Shown in pieces: positions 43,661-53,068 of a stretch of 64,000 bases of DNA. Position numbers and translations under genes: made by a program. Within the stretch, counting starts at the first letter, position 1. Each line of letters starts with the position of its first letter. The notes under the pieces were generated by a model. That model was not told the origin of the DNA and did not search any database. It was given only the letters and a program-made list of their open reading frames with translations. The stretch lies in NCBI RefSeq assembly GCF_026151205.1, contig NC_087081.1, forward strand, positions 3,477,246 to 3,541,245, given 5' to 3'. This stretch comes from Bolinopsis microptera (Eukaryota > Ctenophora > Tentaculata > Lobata > Bolinopsidae).

Positions 43661-44155
43661 CCAAAACCCATAATCATGGGTAGAGTGGACTGCTGCCAGT
43701 GTCTCTCTTTCCCAAACAAAAGGAAATGATATTAATTTGATTGACCGTTCTCAAATGCAAAATGATACCGAGAATGAAATCGGTCGCTCGCTTTTCCCAT
43801 TCATTCACGGCTTACGAATTGTAATAAGTTTCGATTGATTACATCAATCAGATGCTGTAAAAATCTCTTTGGGTTGCGTTCGGGTCGATACCTAGTATTT
43901 CGGGGCAAGGGTGGTAGTTATTACTTATTGAATTAGCTGAAGTTTATTGAATCTTCATTGCCGAGTATACAGCTGCCTTTGGGTAGTTCTTCTTAATCTA
44001 TTACAATTGTAAATGAATGGGAAAAGCGAGCTACCGATTTCATTCTCGGTATCATTTTGCATTTGAGAACGGTCAATCAAATTAATATCATTTCTTTTGT
44101 TTGGGAAAGAGAGACACTGGCAGCGGTCCACTCTACCCATGATTATGGGTTTTGG
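43661..44155. repeat. Palindromic module P, copy 2
   Basis: Same arms as 41606-42101, loop in opposite orientation. Sits between U copies 1 and 2. Confidence 0.85.
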
Positions 44156-45188
44156 TCAAATATCATCTCTTTTTGATTATTTGATTATAATGTCAGGGTA
44201 CTTTATAAAGTCGAAATATAAACTGATATCTTTATTAATAAGGAGGAAGTTTCAACGATTTCGAAATTTTTCCTTTAAAAACATTTTCTTGTGTTTAGGT
44301 AAGCATATCGGTCGATCACTGACTGAATATGCCACTTAATACTCATTCAAGTTGGCATTAAATTCATATATAATGACATTAAACTGTCGTGGCAAAGCAG
44401 AATTTGTTGGAAATCACGAATCAGCAAAATTCTCACCTTTCGCACATGCAAACTTTGAGCGGACGTTGCGTGCGCATCCAATATTGAAATGCCGTAAATT
44501 TTTGCATGTCCTTGTTTTATATATAGTTTGATAAGCATGCAAAGTTTCAAAGTATTTCAAGAAGAACTGTAATCACAACGGCACTCTAAAGTTGACAGAA
44601 AATGACGAAAACAGCAATTTTCAGTGATTTTAGCGATTTTCTATCAATTTGGGCGTGTCCCCACGTGTGCAATTTTTCGATTTTCAAACTAGCCTAATGC
44701 ACAATTTATACCTATAGGAAGCAGAACTGAGCTCCACAACCCAAGGCATGGCCCAACACCAGAGAATACTAAATCGCAAAATTGACGTTTTCATAAAATA
44801 ATTCTTCAAAAAAACACAAACTTCAATGACGAATATCTTTATGAAGGAACAAGCTAGAAAAACTTTCCTGTAGATTTTCAGAATGCTTGAACAATTATCT
44901 AAGATAAAAATTCCCTCAGATTTTAAATACGATTACTTTTTAATGGTGTAAAATCATTTTTAAAAGTTATTACTTTGTCAAAAATCAAGTTTTAAAAACG
45001 GTTAACTTGATGACGTCATCAAGGGGTGTTTATGACGTCAAATAATTTGTTTATACAATGTAAACTAAAGTGTAAACAATTATTTTCAAGACCTGTGGTC
45101 GGAAATGGCTGTATCTTTTATACTTTTGAATCTATGGACAATTAAATACGGGCTACAATTGACTGGCAAAGCGTCTATCCCTGAATAT
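44156..45188. repeat. Module U, copy 2 (partial)
   Basis: Direct copy of the first two-thirds of 42102-43660, ending near GAATATATATATAG where the inverted third copy begins. Confidence 0.8.
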
Positions 45189-45559
45189 ATATATAGATAG
45201 ATATCACGACAATCTGTCGTAAAACAGGGGTTCTAGAAAACCCACTTCCCGATGCTCCTGAAACCTGAAACTTTTTTTGCAGTCGATTTGGTCAACGTCT
45301 AGACGCCCTGAAAAATTCACATCTCTAACTCCTTAACTCAATTTTAACATGGTTTTTAAGGCACCTGAATATGGCGATTTTGGGTTTTTTACCGAATTTC
45401 GTATAACAGTGCTGGCGAGTATTTTATGCAAATTTCTTAAAAATCTCAACATAACTATTTTTTATTCCTGTCATCTTTGACATCAAATTAGAATGTTTTG
45501 AACTAAAAATAAATCTGCTGAACGACTTCTGATGAGTCTTAATGCCTGAAAAACTCCTG

Positions 45560-45592
45560 CCGGAGGCGGCGGCCTTCGGCCGCCGCCTCCGG
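45560..45592. repeat. Perfect 15-bp GC-rich hairpin with 3-nt loop
   Basis: CCGGAGGCGGCGGCC, TTC, then the exact complement. Absent at the corresponding place of U copy 1 (near 43271-43280), where the flanking GTGCACTCCGGCAGGAG is continuous. A nearby CTTCTCGTGCAC segment is also duplicated. Confidence 0.85.
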
Positions 45593-46267
45593 CCGGAGTG
45601 CACGCTTCTCGTGCACTAAAGAGGCTTCCAATGTGTACCAAAGGGGGTATAATAGTAAAGGGGGTACAATAGTAAAGGGGTACATAGTATACCCCAAATA
45701 AAGACACCGCTCGTGCTTGCCAGCACTGTGATATATTCAGGGATAGACGCTTTGCCAGTCAATTGTAGCCTGTTTTTAGGTGTCCATAGATTCAAAAGTA
45801 TAAAAGATACAGCCATTTCCGACCACAGGTCTTGCAAATAATTGTTTATACTTTAGTTTACATTGTATAAACAAATTATTTGACGTCATTAACACCCCTT
45901 GATGACGTCATCAAGTTAACCGTTTTTAAAACTTGATTTTTGACAAAGTAATAACTTTTAAAATTAATTTTAAACCATTAAGAAGTAATTTTATTCAAAA
46001 TCTGAGGAAAAATTTACCTTAGATAATTGTTCAAGCATTCTGAAAATCTACCGGAAAGTTTTTCTAGCTTGCTCCTTCATAAAGATATTCGTCATTGAAG
46101 TTTGTGCTTTTTTGAAGAATTATATAAAACAATTACATGCAAAAATTTACGGCGATTCAATATTGGATGCGCACTCAACGTCTGCTCAAAGTTTGCACGT
46201 GCGAAAGGTGAGAATTTTGCTCATTCGTGATTTCCAACAAATTCTGCTTTGCCACGACAGTTTAATG

Positions 46268-46444
46268 CATAGTTGGTTCGTGCGCACTGAACGTACTTTT
46301 AAAACATAACGCACTTAACGTACGAAAAAAACGTAAAACGGTGAATTCACCGGTAAATGTACTTAACTGCACTTTAAACGCACGAAATAATTCAAACGCA
46401 CTTTACGTACTTTTCCCGAAAAATTGACGCACGAACCAACTATG
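46268..46444. mobile_element. 177-bp MITE with 8-bp TSD and two paralogous empty sites
   Basis: TIRs CATAGTTGGTTCGTGCG and complement are flanked by GTTTAATG (46260-46267 and 46445-46452). U copies 1 and 2 hold the uninterrupted site (ATTAAACTGTCG near 42328 and 44378), confirming borders. Internal short repeats of AACGTAC/GTGCGTTT type. The 8-bp TSD and CA start fit hAT. Confidence 0.93.
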
Positions 46445-46665
46445 GTTTAATGTCATTATATATGAATTTAATGCCAACTTGAATGAGTATTAAGTGGCAT
46501 ATTCAGTCAGTGATCGACCGATATGCTTACCTAAACACAAGAAAATGTTTTTAAAGGAAAAATTTCGAAATCGTTGAAACTTCCTCCTTATTAATGAAGA
46601 TATCAGTTTATATCTCGACTTTATAAAGTACCCTGACATTATAATCAAAAAGAAATGATATTTGA

Positions 46666-47020
46666 CCAAAACCCATAATCATGGGTAGAGTGGACCGCTG
46701 TCAGTGTCTCTCTTTCCCAAACAAAAGGAAATGATATTACTTTGATTGACCGTTCTCAAATGCAAAATGATACCGAGAATGAAATCGGTCGCTCGCTTTT
46801 CCCATTCATTTACAATTGTAATAGATTAAGAAGAACTAGCCAAAGGCAGCTGTACTCGGCAATGAAGATTCAATAAACTTCAGCTTGTTCAATAAGTAAT
46901 AACTACCACCCTTGTCCCTTACCCCGAAATACTAGGTATCGACCCGAACGCAACCCAAAGAGATTTTTACAGCATCTGATTGATGTAATCAATCGAAACT
47001 TAATTATACAATTCGTAAGT
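46666..47020. repeat. Palindromic module P, copy 3 (truncated)
   Basis: Left arm and loop in the orientation of copy 1, cut at about 47015 just before the second arm. Confidence 0.8.
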
Positions 47021-47026
47021 GTGTAG

Positions 47027-47368
47027 ACTAAAGAACACATCCCGCTAGAAGTGAGTAAACTGTGCCACTATTTCATGGTCCACGGTGGATTGATTACTGG
47101 AGCAGTTGAAGATGCAAAGCCAAGACGTTCCCCAATACCAAGCGGTGGGCAGGAAATTAAGCTCCGGCTGACCTTCAGAGCAGTAGCCCCATTAGCGGAC
47201 AAAATGAAAGTCTTGTTAAGACAACAATACAACTTCGAATTTGACGGTCAGCAGCTCAGGGGGATATCAATAATGATAATGGCGGGGACATTAGCGATAA
47301 TGAGAATGAGAATACGCTTTAATGAAGATTTGACTTATTATTGCTTAGATTTATTTTCCTTTAAATAG
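47027..47368 (+). CDS. Unrecognised ORF, possibly transposon-associated domain fragment
   Basis: An open frame after a TAG reads EHIPLEVSKLCHYFMVHGGL, then PRRSPIPSGGQEIKLRLTF and YNFEFDGQQLRGI before losing complexity near 47290. The composition is protein-like and the first half resembles a type of uncharacterised invertebrate ORF often seen beside transposons, but I cannot name a family. No ATG begins the conserved part (the frame enters at GTG), so it is a fragment or an exon. It sits between the truncated P module and the right outer repeat of the 40.9-47.7 kb composite. Confidence 0.35.
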   Translation, partial: TKEHIPLEVSKLCHYFMVHGGLITGAVEDAKPRRSPIPSGGQEIKLRLTFRAVAPLADKMKVLLRQQYNFEFDGQQLRGISIMIMAGTLAIMRMRIRFNEDLTYYCLDLFSFK

Positions 47369-47499
47369 ACGTGTCTTTTTTTCTATTTCTGAGTAATATC
47401 AATAACCGTAAATTGAAATAACTTCTGGGAACTTCTTTAACAAGTAACAAAAACAGAAATTTCGGTTGAAAATTTGTTGACCTCTGAAAAAAACTTGAA

Positions 47500-47630
47500 A
47501 GGTCGGCCACCGGTAAATACATGACCGGGATAATTTGGCGGGTTTTGGGAAAGTCCGCCATATTTTTCCCGGTCATTAATTTTCCCAGTCATAAATTAAC
47601 CCGCTATAATATAACCGAGTAAGGTAGCTA
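47500..47630. repeat. Short inverted motifs around CCGGTCAT/ATGACCGG
   Basis: CATGACCGGGATAATTTGGCGGG is followed by TTTTTCCCGGTCATTAATTTTC and AACCCGCTATAA, giving a small foldback of about 100 bp. Possible MITE remnant; borders unclear. Confidence 0.4.
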
Positions 47631-47688
47631 GAATTAAGAGTAAAATGTCAAGTTTGTTGGTCTTAGCACTAACCCGGAGGGGTTTATA

Positions 47689-47860
47689 ACACATAACACC
47701 GGCACGCTTAAGTTATATTAAAATAACCCCTCGTGCTAAAGCACGTCGGGTTATCTTTATAATAATCCCTCGTGCTTCGCACTCGAAATTATTATAACTT
47801 TTTTCCGCGCGTCGCGGAAAAAATTGAAATATAATCCCTGCGCATGCCGGGGTTATGTGT
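47689..47860. mobile_element. Small TIR element (172 bp)
   Basis: ACACATAACACCGGCACGC at the left end mirrors GCGCATGCCGGGGTTATGTGT at the right with two mismatches. Interior hairpins (AACCCCTCGTGC and complement near 47724-47755; TCGTGCTTCGCACTCG near 47769). No clear TSD. Confidence 0.5.
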
Positions 47861-47894
47861 GTTATGAACTATACGTTGTTGAGTGCCATAATTT

Positions 47895-48205
47895 TGTTGA
47901 CTTTTTCCGCCATGCAAGTGACCCTCGAAAACATCTTACATCATATACTAGTAGAGTTTTCTGTGCCTCCGGCAGACCAAGGAGGACCTTTCTGTCGTTA
48001 ACTTACGGCACAATAAAGTTCTCATAGTTGTCATATTCTGGACAAAAAGTTCGATGTGGAAAAATTTTTGAAAAAAATTCAACGGACTTTAACTTGGACG
48101 GACCTTAAATGAACGGACTTTATTTGAACGGACATTAAAATGAACGTTTAGGCCTCCAGCGTTCAATTAATGTCCGTCCAAATAAGGTCCGATAAGGTAT
48201 TTGAT
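47895..48205. repeat. CGGACATTAA-family repeat, second long copy
   Basis: Close match to 8550-8815, including TGCCTCCGGCAGACCAAGGA and the AACGGACTTTAA cluster, ending CCGATAAGG. Lies about 115 bp upstream of the predicted first coding exon of the 48322 gene, so it may overlap that gene's promoter or 5' UTR. Confidence 0.7.
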
Positions 48206-48321
48206 TGCAAATTCTTTTCTATGATTCACTCTTATCTTCTTATGATACAATTTTAACCAGAATTATTTTAATTTTTTTCTGAAATTGACTCAATATTGTA
48301 GATTTTGGCAAAGAAGTTGAG

Positions 48322-50887
48322 ATGATCTATCCAATAGCAGTAATTCTTATTGTCGCATCACTCGACACAGTGAAATCAGGTAACAAATTTTACTCAGTAT
48401 CTAAGGCCCTGAGTCTTAACTTGAGTTTCTTGGTCTCTGATTTAAAACAGATTCAAACAATTGTATAATTGTGTACTCGCACGTACTTTTGTCTTTTAAA
48501 GAGTTCTGACGGTGAGTAGTCTGTTCCATGAGTCCCTACCTAAATCAACTAAACAGATTAATTTTTACAGAGATACAATGGAAAACAGTCGAACTAAATG
48601 ATGCATATGAGGGGTCACAACAGCAATCAGGAATTCCTCACAGTTTCGAGAGAACTGCAATACAGTTCAAAACTGACAATAACGACGACGACGCATCTCA
48701 GTCACTCGACGTGGATTTCTTTGTGGAAAAAGAAAGGCAAGGGGGGTTAACCGTGAACTTTCCTTCAGCTGGTAGTGGTAGTGGACCAGATAATTACTTG
48801 ATAAAACATTGCAAGAACAAAGAGAGCACATTTCCCGAGAACATGCCGACTGAAGCTGAGAAATTGTGGAGTATTTTTGCGACCACAGGAGCAAATCCGT
48901 CTTTTAAAGTCCAGGTCAACGGAGTGGAAGTGATCAACGTACTCCTCACAGACGATACATGTGATTACCCAAACTGGAGAAATTTCTGGACACAAGAGAT
49001 TGGACTACTGAGATTTAACTCATGGCAGAGCGTGTTTGTCGGTTACCATCTAGGTAGATATTGTAAATTTGGTATTATAGGTACCTATAAAGGTGTGGGG
49101 TAGGTGTGGGATTGGGGTGGGGGTGGAGGAGTGGGGTGGGGTGGTTGTGGACTAGGGTGGTGTGGGGTGGTGGTGGAGGAGTGGGGTGGGGTGGGGGTGG
49201 TGGGGTGGTGTGGGAGTGAAGCTTAAGAACTACCAGTAATATAGGGTCTCCTTTTCATAGCAATATCCCGATTTATTGTAATTGCTTAATTGAGCAATTT
49301 GTATGCCAAGCAAGCCTGAATTTTCAAGGAAATAAGGCAAATAAAAATGTTGACTTGTTTGGACGTTTATCTTTAAGGCCTCTGATCCGTAGAGCAGAAC
49401 CAAACTGCTTGGTTGGCCAAACTAGGAGCAGACAAATTATAGGACAGTGTCAACCGTGTCAGTCTTTATGCCAGTGTTGCTTTGTAATTCTGGAACAATG
49501 ACAAGGCTACTTGCAGCGGAACATTTTTGCGATATAATAGCTATTCTTGCAGAATTTGGTTTACTGCAATTTAATAAGTCTACTACATTGCTATATAATT
49601 CTATAAGAATGTGAGGTTAAATTGAATAATGATTCAATCCAGCCCTGGAGAACATAGGAATTTGTAAAGTCATCTACCAAACTGTTTGATTTACTCTCAT
49701 CCCACTGTGTGCAAGTAACAGTCACTGGCAGTGAGGTGAGCTATAAAATGAGAATATTACAAATCAAGTCATTTCTAATCATGAACGGGATTGAATACTA
49801 TACATGTATACTATGAAGTATGATTATATACTAGATCATGGCTATCATATAAGTACAGGGTCTGGGTATACATAGTAAAATAGTACATACCATATGCTAT
49901 AATGAAGGTTTTTGTTCTCAATCGAGTTTGGGTTGGTTCGGTTTTAGAATTTATACCGTTTCATATTACTTTTCCGCATATATTTTTATGCTTTAACATA
50001 TTATGTTAAACCATTACAAATTCCAAATTTTCAGATTCATGCTATTGGGGCCATTACTTGGATGCTGATGCTGATTGTCAAGAGTGTCCTGCAGATCATT
50101 GGAGTGCAGACGCCGGCGATACTGCCTGCACACCTTGTCCAGTAGGAACTCACGTGGGCGTAGGATTGGGATTAGCTGAAAGTGACTGCACAGAGAGTAA
50201 GTTCATTTTAGTTATCCGGGTTTCATTCCCTCGTTGTTCTGAAAATCCGGATTGGAGTATATATATTAATGAGTCGCATGGTTACAATGTATTCTGTGTA
50301 AAATTATATTTATCCCGGTTCATGCAAAAAGTAAAAATGCTCTTATTAGGGAAAAGGAGTTCACACTTCACTCGACGCTTCAATGTAACTACACCGTTTT
50401 CATGATCTCAAATTATTTGTTATATAGTAGTGTTGAAAGTATTGTTGTGTTACACAATGAAGCAAATGACAAATGAAATGTTCGTACTGTAGAAAGTTGT
50501 GCATCACACTGTCAGCTGCGAGTTAAGCGACCTAAGCCGTTTAATTTAGCTTATTGTTATACTCTGCTCCATGCATGACCTTATAGTTGTAGTTATAGCT
50601 CAGATGTTTTTAAACATTTTAGCTCCAATTGCAATATTAGCTGTTATTGCCTGCGTTATATTTTACTGAATTTAGTAAATTATTTACTTGCAGACGGAGA
50701 CGAGACAGATGGAGACGAGACAGACGGAGACGAGACAGATGGAGACGAGACAGACGGAGACGAGACAGACGGGGACGAGACAGACGGAGACGAGACTGAC
50801 TCTGAACACAACTACTCTCAATCAGTTGCCCACAAATTGAGCGTTCTTCTTGTCGTTCTCCTGTTTGCTTCGAACATGAACATCTAA
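48322..50887 (+). CDS. Secreted, probably GPI-anchored FAMeT-like/GCC2-GCC3 protein, 4 exons, 298 aa
   Basis: Inferred join: 48322-48379, 48571-49053, 50035-50196, 50694-50887. All introns are GT/AG and phase 1, and the sum is 897 nt ending at TAA 50885-50887. Exon 1 encodes a signal peptide (MIYPIAVILIVASLDTVKS). Exon 2 (~aa 20-180) is a beta-rich domain resembling the farnesoic acid O-methyltransferase-like (FAMeT) jelly roll, with FKVQVNGVEVINVLL and IGLLRFNSWQSV segments. Exon 3 (~181-234) is a GCC2/GCC3 (ephrin-receptor-like) module with six Cys (DCQECPADHW, ACTPCPVGTH). Exon 4 has seven 5-residue GDETD repeats, a polar linker and a hydrophobic end (LSVLLVVLLFASNMNI) with no charged cytoplasmic tail, typical of a GPI signal. 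Likely a cell-surface or matrix adhesion/recognition protein; ligand unknown. Domain names are by eye; the exon structure is strongly supported by phase consistency. A paralogue ends at 112. Confidence 0.85.
49084..49215 (+). repeat. G/T-rich minisatellite in intron 2
   Basis: Irregular GGGGTGG and GGGTGGTGTGG units with many G-runs of 3-6, about 30 nt downstream of the exon 2 donor. G-quadruplex-prone on the transcribed RNA and possibly relevant to splicing. Confidence 0.85.
49216..50034 (+). other. Remainder of intron 2
   Basis: AT-rich, no ORF or repeat of note. Ends with a pyrimidine-poor but plausible acceptor (AAATTTTCAG). Confidence 0.6.
50696..50800 (+). repeat. Coding 15-bp minisatellite (GDETD)7
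   Basis: Seven units of GGAGACGAGACAGAY inside exon 4, in frame and without stops. The paralogue terminal exon (15-112) has one unit, showing length change by whole units. Confidence 0.92.
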
Positions 50888-51240
50888 ACTTGTTGCGGAC
50901 TGCAGGGATGGTTGAACAATAATGCATGACGTTAGAAAAATATGAACTAAAACTTTTAAGCACGCGATATGAATATTTCATATATATATATATATCTATC
51001 CATAAATTAGAACGGCCGACCAGGTTGATTTTAAATTTAAAACCCCGCCACCAATTACGTCCGATTTCTGATAGCTTTTTCTATTTTAGATGCCCAATTT
51101 GATTCAAAATTATCGACAAGTAATTTACGTTAACACGCTTGTCAAAATCACTTTCACAATTGCAAATCATAATGTTGTTCTATATACAATATTGTTTTTT
51201 TTTGCGCCACAAATTGTTTTCTCTATGAATCAGTATAAAT

Positions 51241-51246
51241 AATAAA
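51241..51246 (+). promoter_or_regulatory. Candidate polyadenylation signal (AATAAA) of the 48322 gene
   Basis: First AATAAA in the plausible 3' UTR, about 350 nt after the stop codon. In copy A the matching position reads GATAAA. Confidence 0.4.
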
Positions 51247-51314
51247 AATCAGTAGCAGGAGCGATTAAAATATTTTTCTTACGTGCCATTTATATTGCCA
51301 ATCGAAACTCTCCC

Positions 51315-51971
51315 ATGGCAGAAGAAGGAGAAAGTCCGCCTCCTAGCTCCTTGGATAGTGTTCTGCTACATGCAGTTCTGGTTCTCTTCTCCCTCCTAGA
51401 AGATGCAACTGTTAACGACCTCAAGATGTTCACCTCTCTACAGAGGTTTAGCAAAGTTCCTGGAAGACTTTCGAAGAAAATCGTGAAGAAGACGAGCGAA
51501 ATCATCCAGCGACACACCTGGTACCTATCAGAAGAGTTGATTCCCATTGCACTCTTCTCAGATAAAGTCCCGGACGAGAAGAAAGAAGTCCTTGCCGCTA
51601 AGATAGGAAAACTACCGTCCCGATCTTTACCTATCCAGAAACCGAAGCTGCCCACTATCAATGAGAAGTCTTGCCTTGGTGACTTCGTGGGACCCCGCTC
51701 CATCCTCATCTTCCAGCTACTTGGGGAGTCTCACACCTTCCTATCAAAAGATGAGTGGTGGCTTCTACCTCAATACGACGACATGAAGCGGGGTCTCCGG
51801 AATCTTGTCCCCCTGAACGACTCCTGCGAGCGGGCTCTAGCGCTAGCCACTCGACTCAACGGGGCAATCACAAGGGACGAGGACTCGTGGCAGGAGCTGG
51901 TGAGGGTGGTGGCTTCGCATCACGAGAAGTTCCCTTTGAAGACCAAAGAAGATCTGAAGAAGTTTTTGTAG
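51315..51971 (+). CDS. Intact intronless 218-aa protein of unknown function
   Basis: ATG at 51315 (MAEEGESPPPSSLDSVLL), stop TAG at 51969-51971, followed by AATAAA at 52035-52040. The frame is intact and less AT-rich than its surroundings. Features: an acidic-proline start, helical basic centre, then a motif-like block DFVGPRSILIFQLLG and SCERALALATRLNGAITRDE, ending EKFPLKTKEDLKKFL. Proteins with a similar FVGP...LLG and ERA...G.ITRDE arrangement occur as uncharacterised, often multicopy invertebrate ORFs; I recall no function and none is claimed. Being intact, intronless and confined to copy B suggests a retrocopy or a mobile-element ORF. No signal peptide or membrane segment. Confidence 0.7.
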   Translation: MAEEGESPPPSSLDSVLLHAVLVLFSLLEDATVNDLKMFTSLQRFSKVPGRLSKKIVKKTSEIIQRHTWYLSEELIPIALFSDKVPDEKKEVLAAKIGKLPSRSLPIQKPKLPTINEKSCLGDFVGPRSILIFQLLGESHTFLSKDEWWLLPQYDDMKRGLRNLVPLNDSCERALALATRLNGAITRDEDSWQELVRVVASHHEKFPLKTKEDLKKFL

Positions 51972-52054
51972 TTTCAATAGATGTTTTTAAGTAGTATTAC
52001 AATTATGTATGATTTAATTTTCATAACTTTTAACAATAAAATTAATGTACAAAT

Positions 52055-52410
52055 TTGTTAAAAAAATATGGGTGTGGCACATAGGGCGTGGTCACAGGAA
52101 TTTTGAACCATGTAAAAACGAAATGCTTGGGTCACATTTATATTCGAGTAGAAAGTCTCAAAGCTCTAAATCAATCCAATCATTTAAAAATCTGCGATTT
52201 TCGTATTTTTATGTGTATAAGAAATAGGGGCGTGGTCCACGGCCAGGGCGAGGTCACAGAGTCTTGAAAATATGTTTAAACGAAATGCCATCATCACATT
52301 TATATTAGAGTAGAAAGTCTCAAAGCACAGAAATGACGCTATCATGTTAAAAAATGCGATTTTCCCTATTTTACCTGTATAAGAAACGCTATAAAAATGG
52401 GCGTGGCCCA
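52055..52410 (+). repeat. Two ~170-bp tandem repeats downstream of the 218-aa ORF
   Basis: Units contain GGGCGTGGTC, TTTGAA/CTTGAA, AACGAAATGC, CACATTTATATT.GAGTAGAAAG and TCTCAAAGC. They lie in the copy-B-specific segment and share GGGCGTGG motifs with a third partial unit near 52398. Confidence 0.7.
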
Positions 52411-53068
52411 TGACGACATTATCCGAAACACTAGAGTCAAAAAATTTTTTTTGTTGTTCCTGACCCTATAGAGCAACTAATAAGATAGGGTCTCTAATTA
52501 TTTGAACAACTTTTGGTAAAATGAACCGGTCTAATAACAAAACACCTAAATCTCTACTTCAATCTTCAATGGCAATTCTCGTAATAACTGCAAGATAGTT
52601 TAATTACATAACTGCAGCGTCCAGAAAAAGAATAGCATCCCGTTTTTGTTAGACCCAAAAGTCGGTTCTAGAAAAGGCCGACGATTGGTATTATCTCACA
52701 GTGTTAGTCATCACATCTTACATAATTTATATAAAGGCTCTATCTAATCAAGACATGATTAGAATCTGACTACACTTGGTTAGCTTTAGTAAGCATACTT
52801 ACGGCCGAAGCCGACAACTTGTAGTCAGAGTGGAAGAGTGGTGACGTAACATAATGTCACAAGGTTCGGTAGGTAAGTCCCCACCAAATATAGCATAGGT
52901 GACACTTTATCTCAAAGAGAGCTCCAGAGTTAGATTAATTTCAATCTCAATTTTTTTTCTGCCCTTCAAGGTATCTATCGAGAATGACTCGGACCGAAAA
53001 TTGTCCAGGTCAAAACATTTTAAAGTTGTTCTGGAAACCACTTTTTTCCACGTTTCATGCTATTGCTA

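Larger units (their letters stand above)
45195..46665. repeat. Module U, copy 3 (inverted)
   Basis: Reverse complement of 42102-43660, plus two additions absent from the other copies: a GC-rich hairpin (45560-45592) and a MITE (46268-46444). Confidence 0.85.
40931..47689. mobile_element. Palindromic composite repeat bounded by 21-bp inverted repeats
   Basis: TTATAAACCCCTCCGGGTTAG (40931-40951) is perfectly inverted at 47669-47689. Inside, two modules recur: P (about 495 bp, itself palindromic) at 41606-42101, 43661-44155 and 46666-47020 (truncated), and U (about 1.5 kb) at 42102-43660, 44156-45188 (partial) and inverted at 45195-46665. From 43661 to 47020 they form a large palindrome. No recognisable transposase. 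Whether the outer repeats are TIRs of one element or neighbouring repeat ends is undecided; no TSD was found. Confidence 0.6.
50785..52925. repeat. Duplicated gene 3' flank, copy B (with 1.25-kb extra segment)
   Basis: 50785-51300 and 52553-52925 match copy A (1-530 and 541-925). The segment 51301-52552, which holds the 218-codon ORF, is absent from copy A. At the junctions no clean TSD or TIR is seen, so insertion in B or deletion in A are both possible. Confidence 0.85.

Noticed and set aside
50637-50981. 114-codon minus-strand ORF with SRLRLSRLH repeats, and its 65-codon relative at 9-206
   Set aside because: Antisense shadow of the GDETD-encoding exon and its duplicate.
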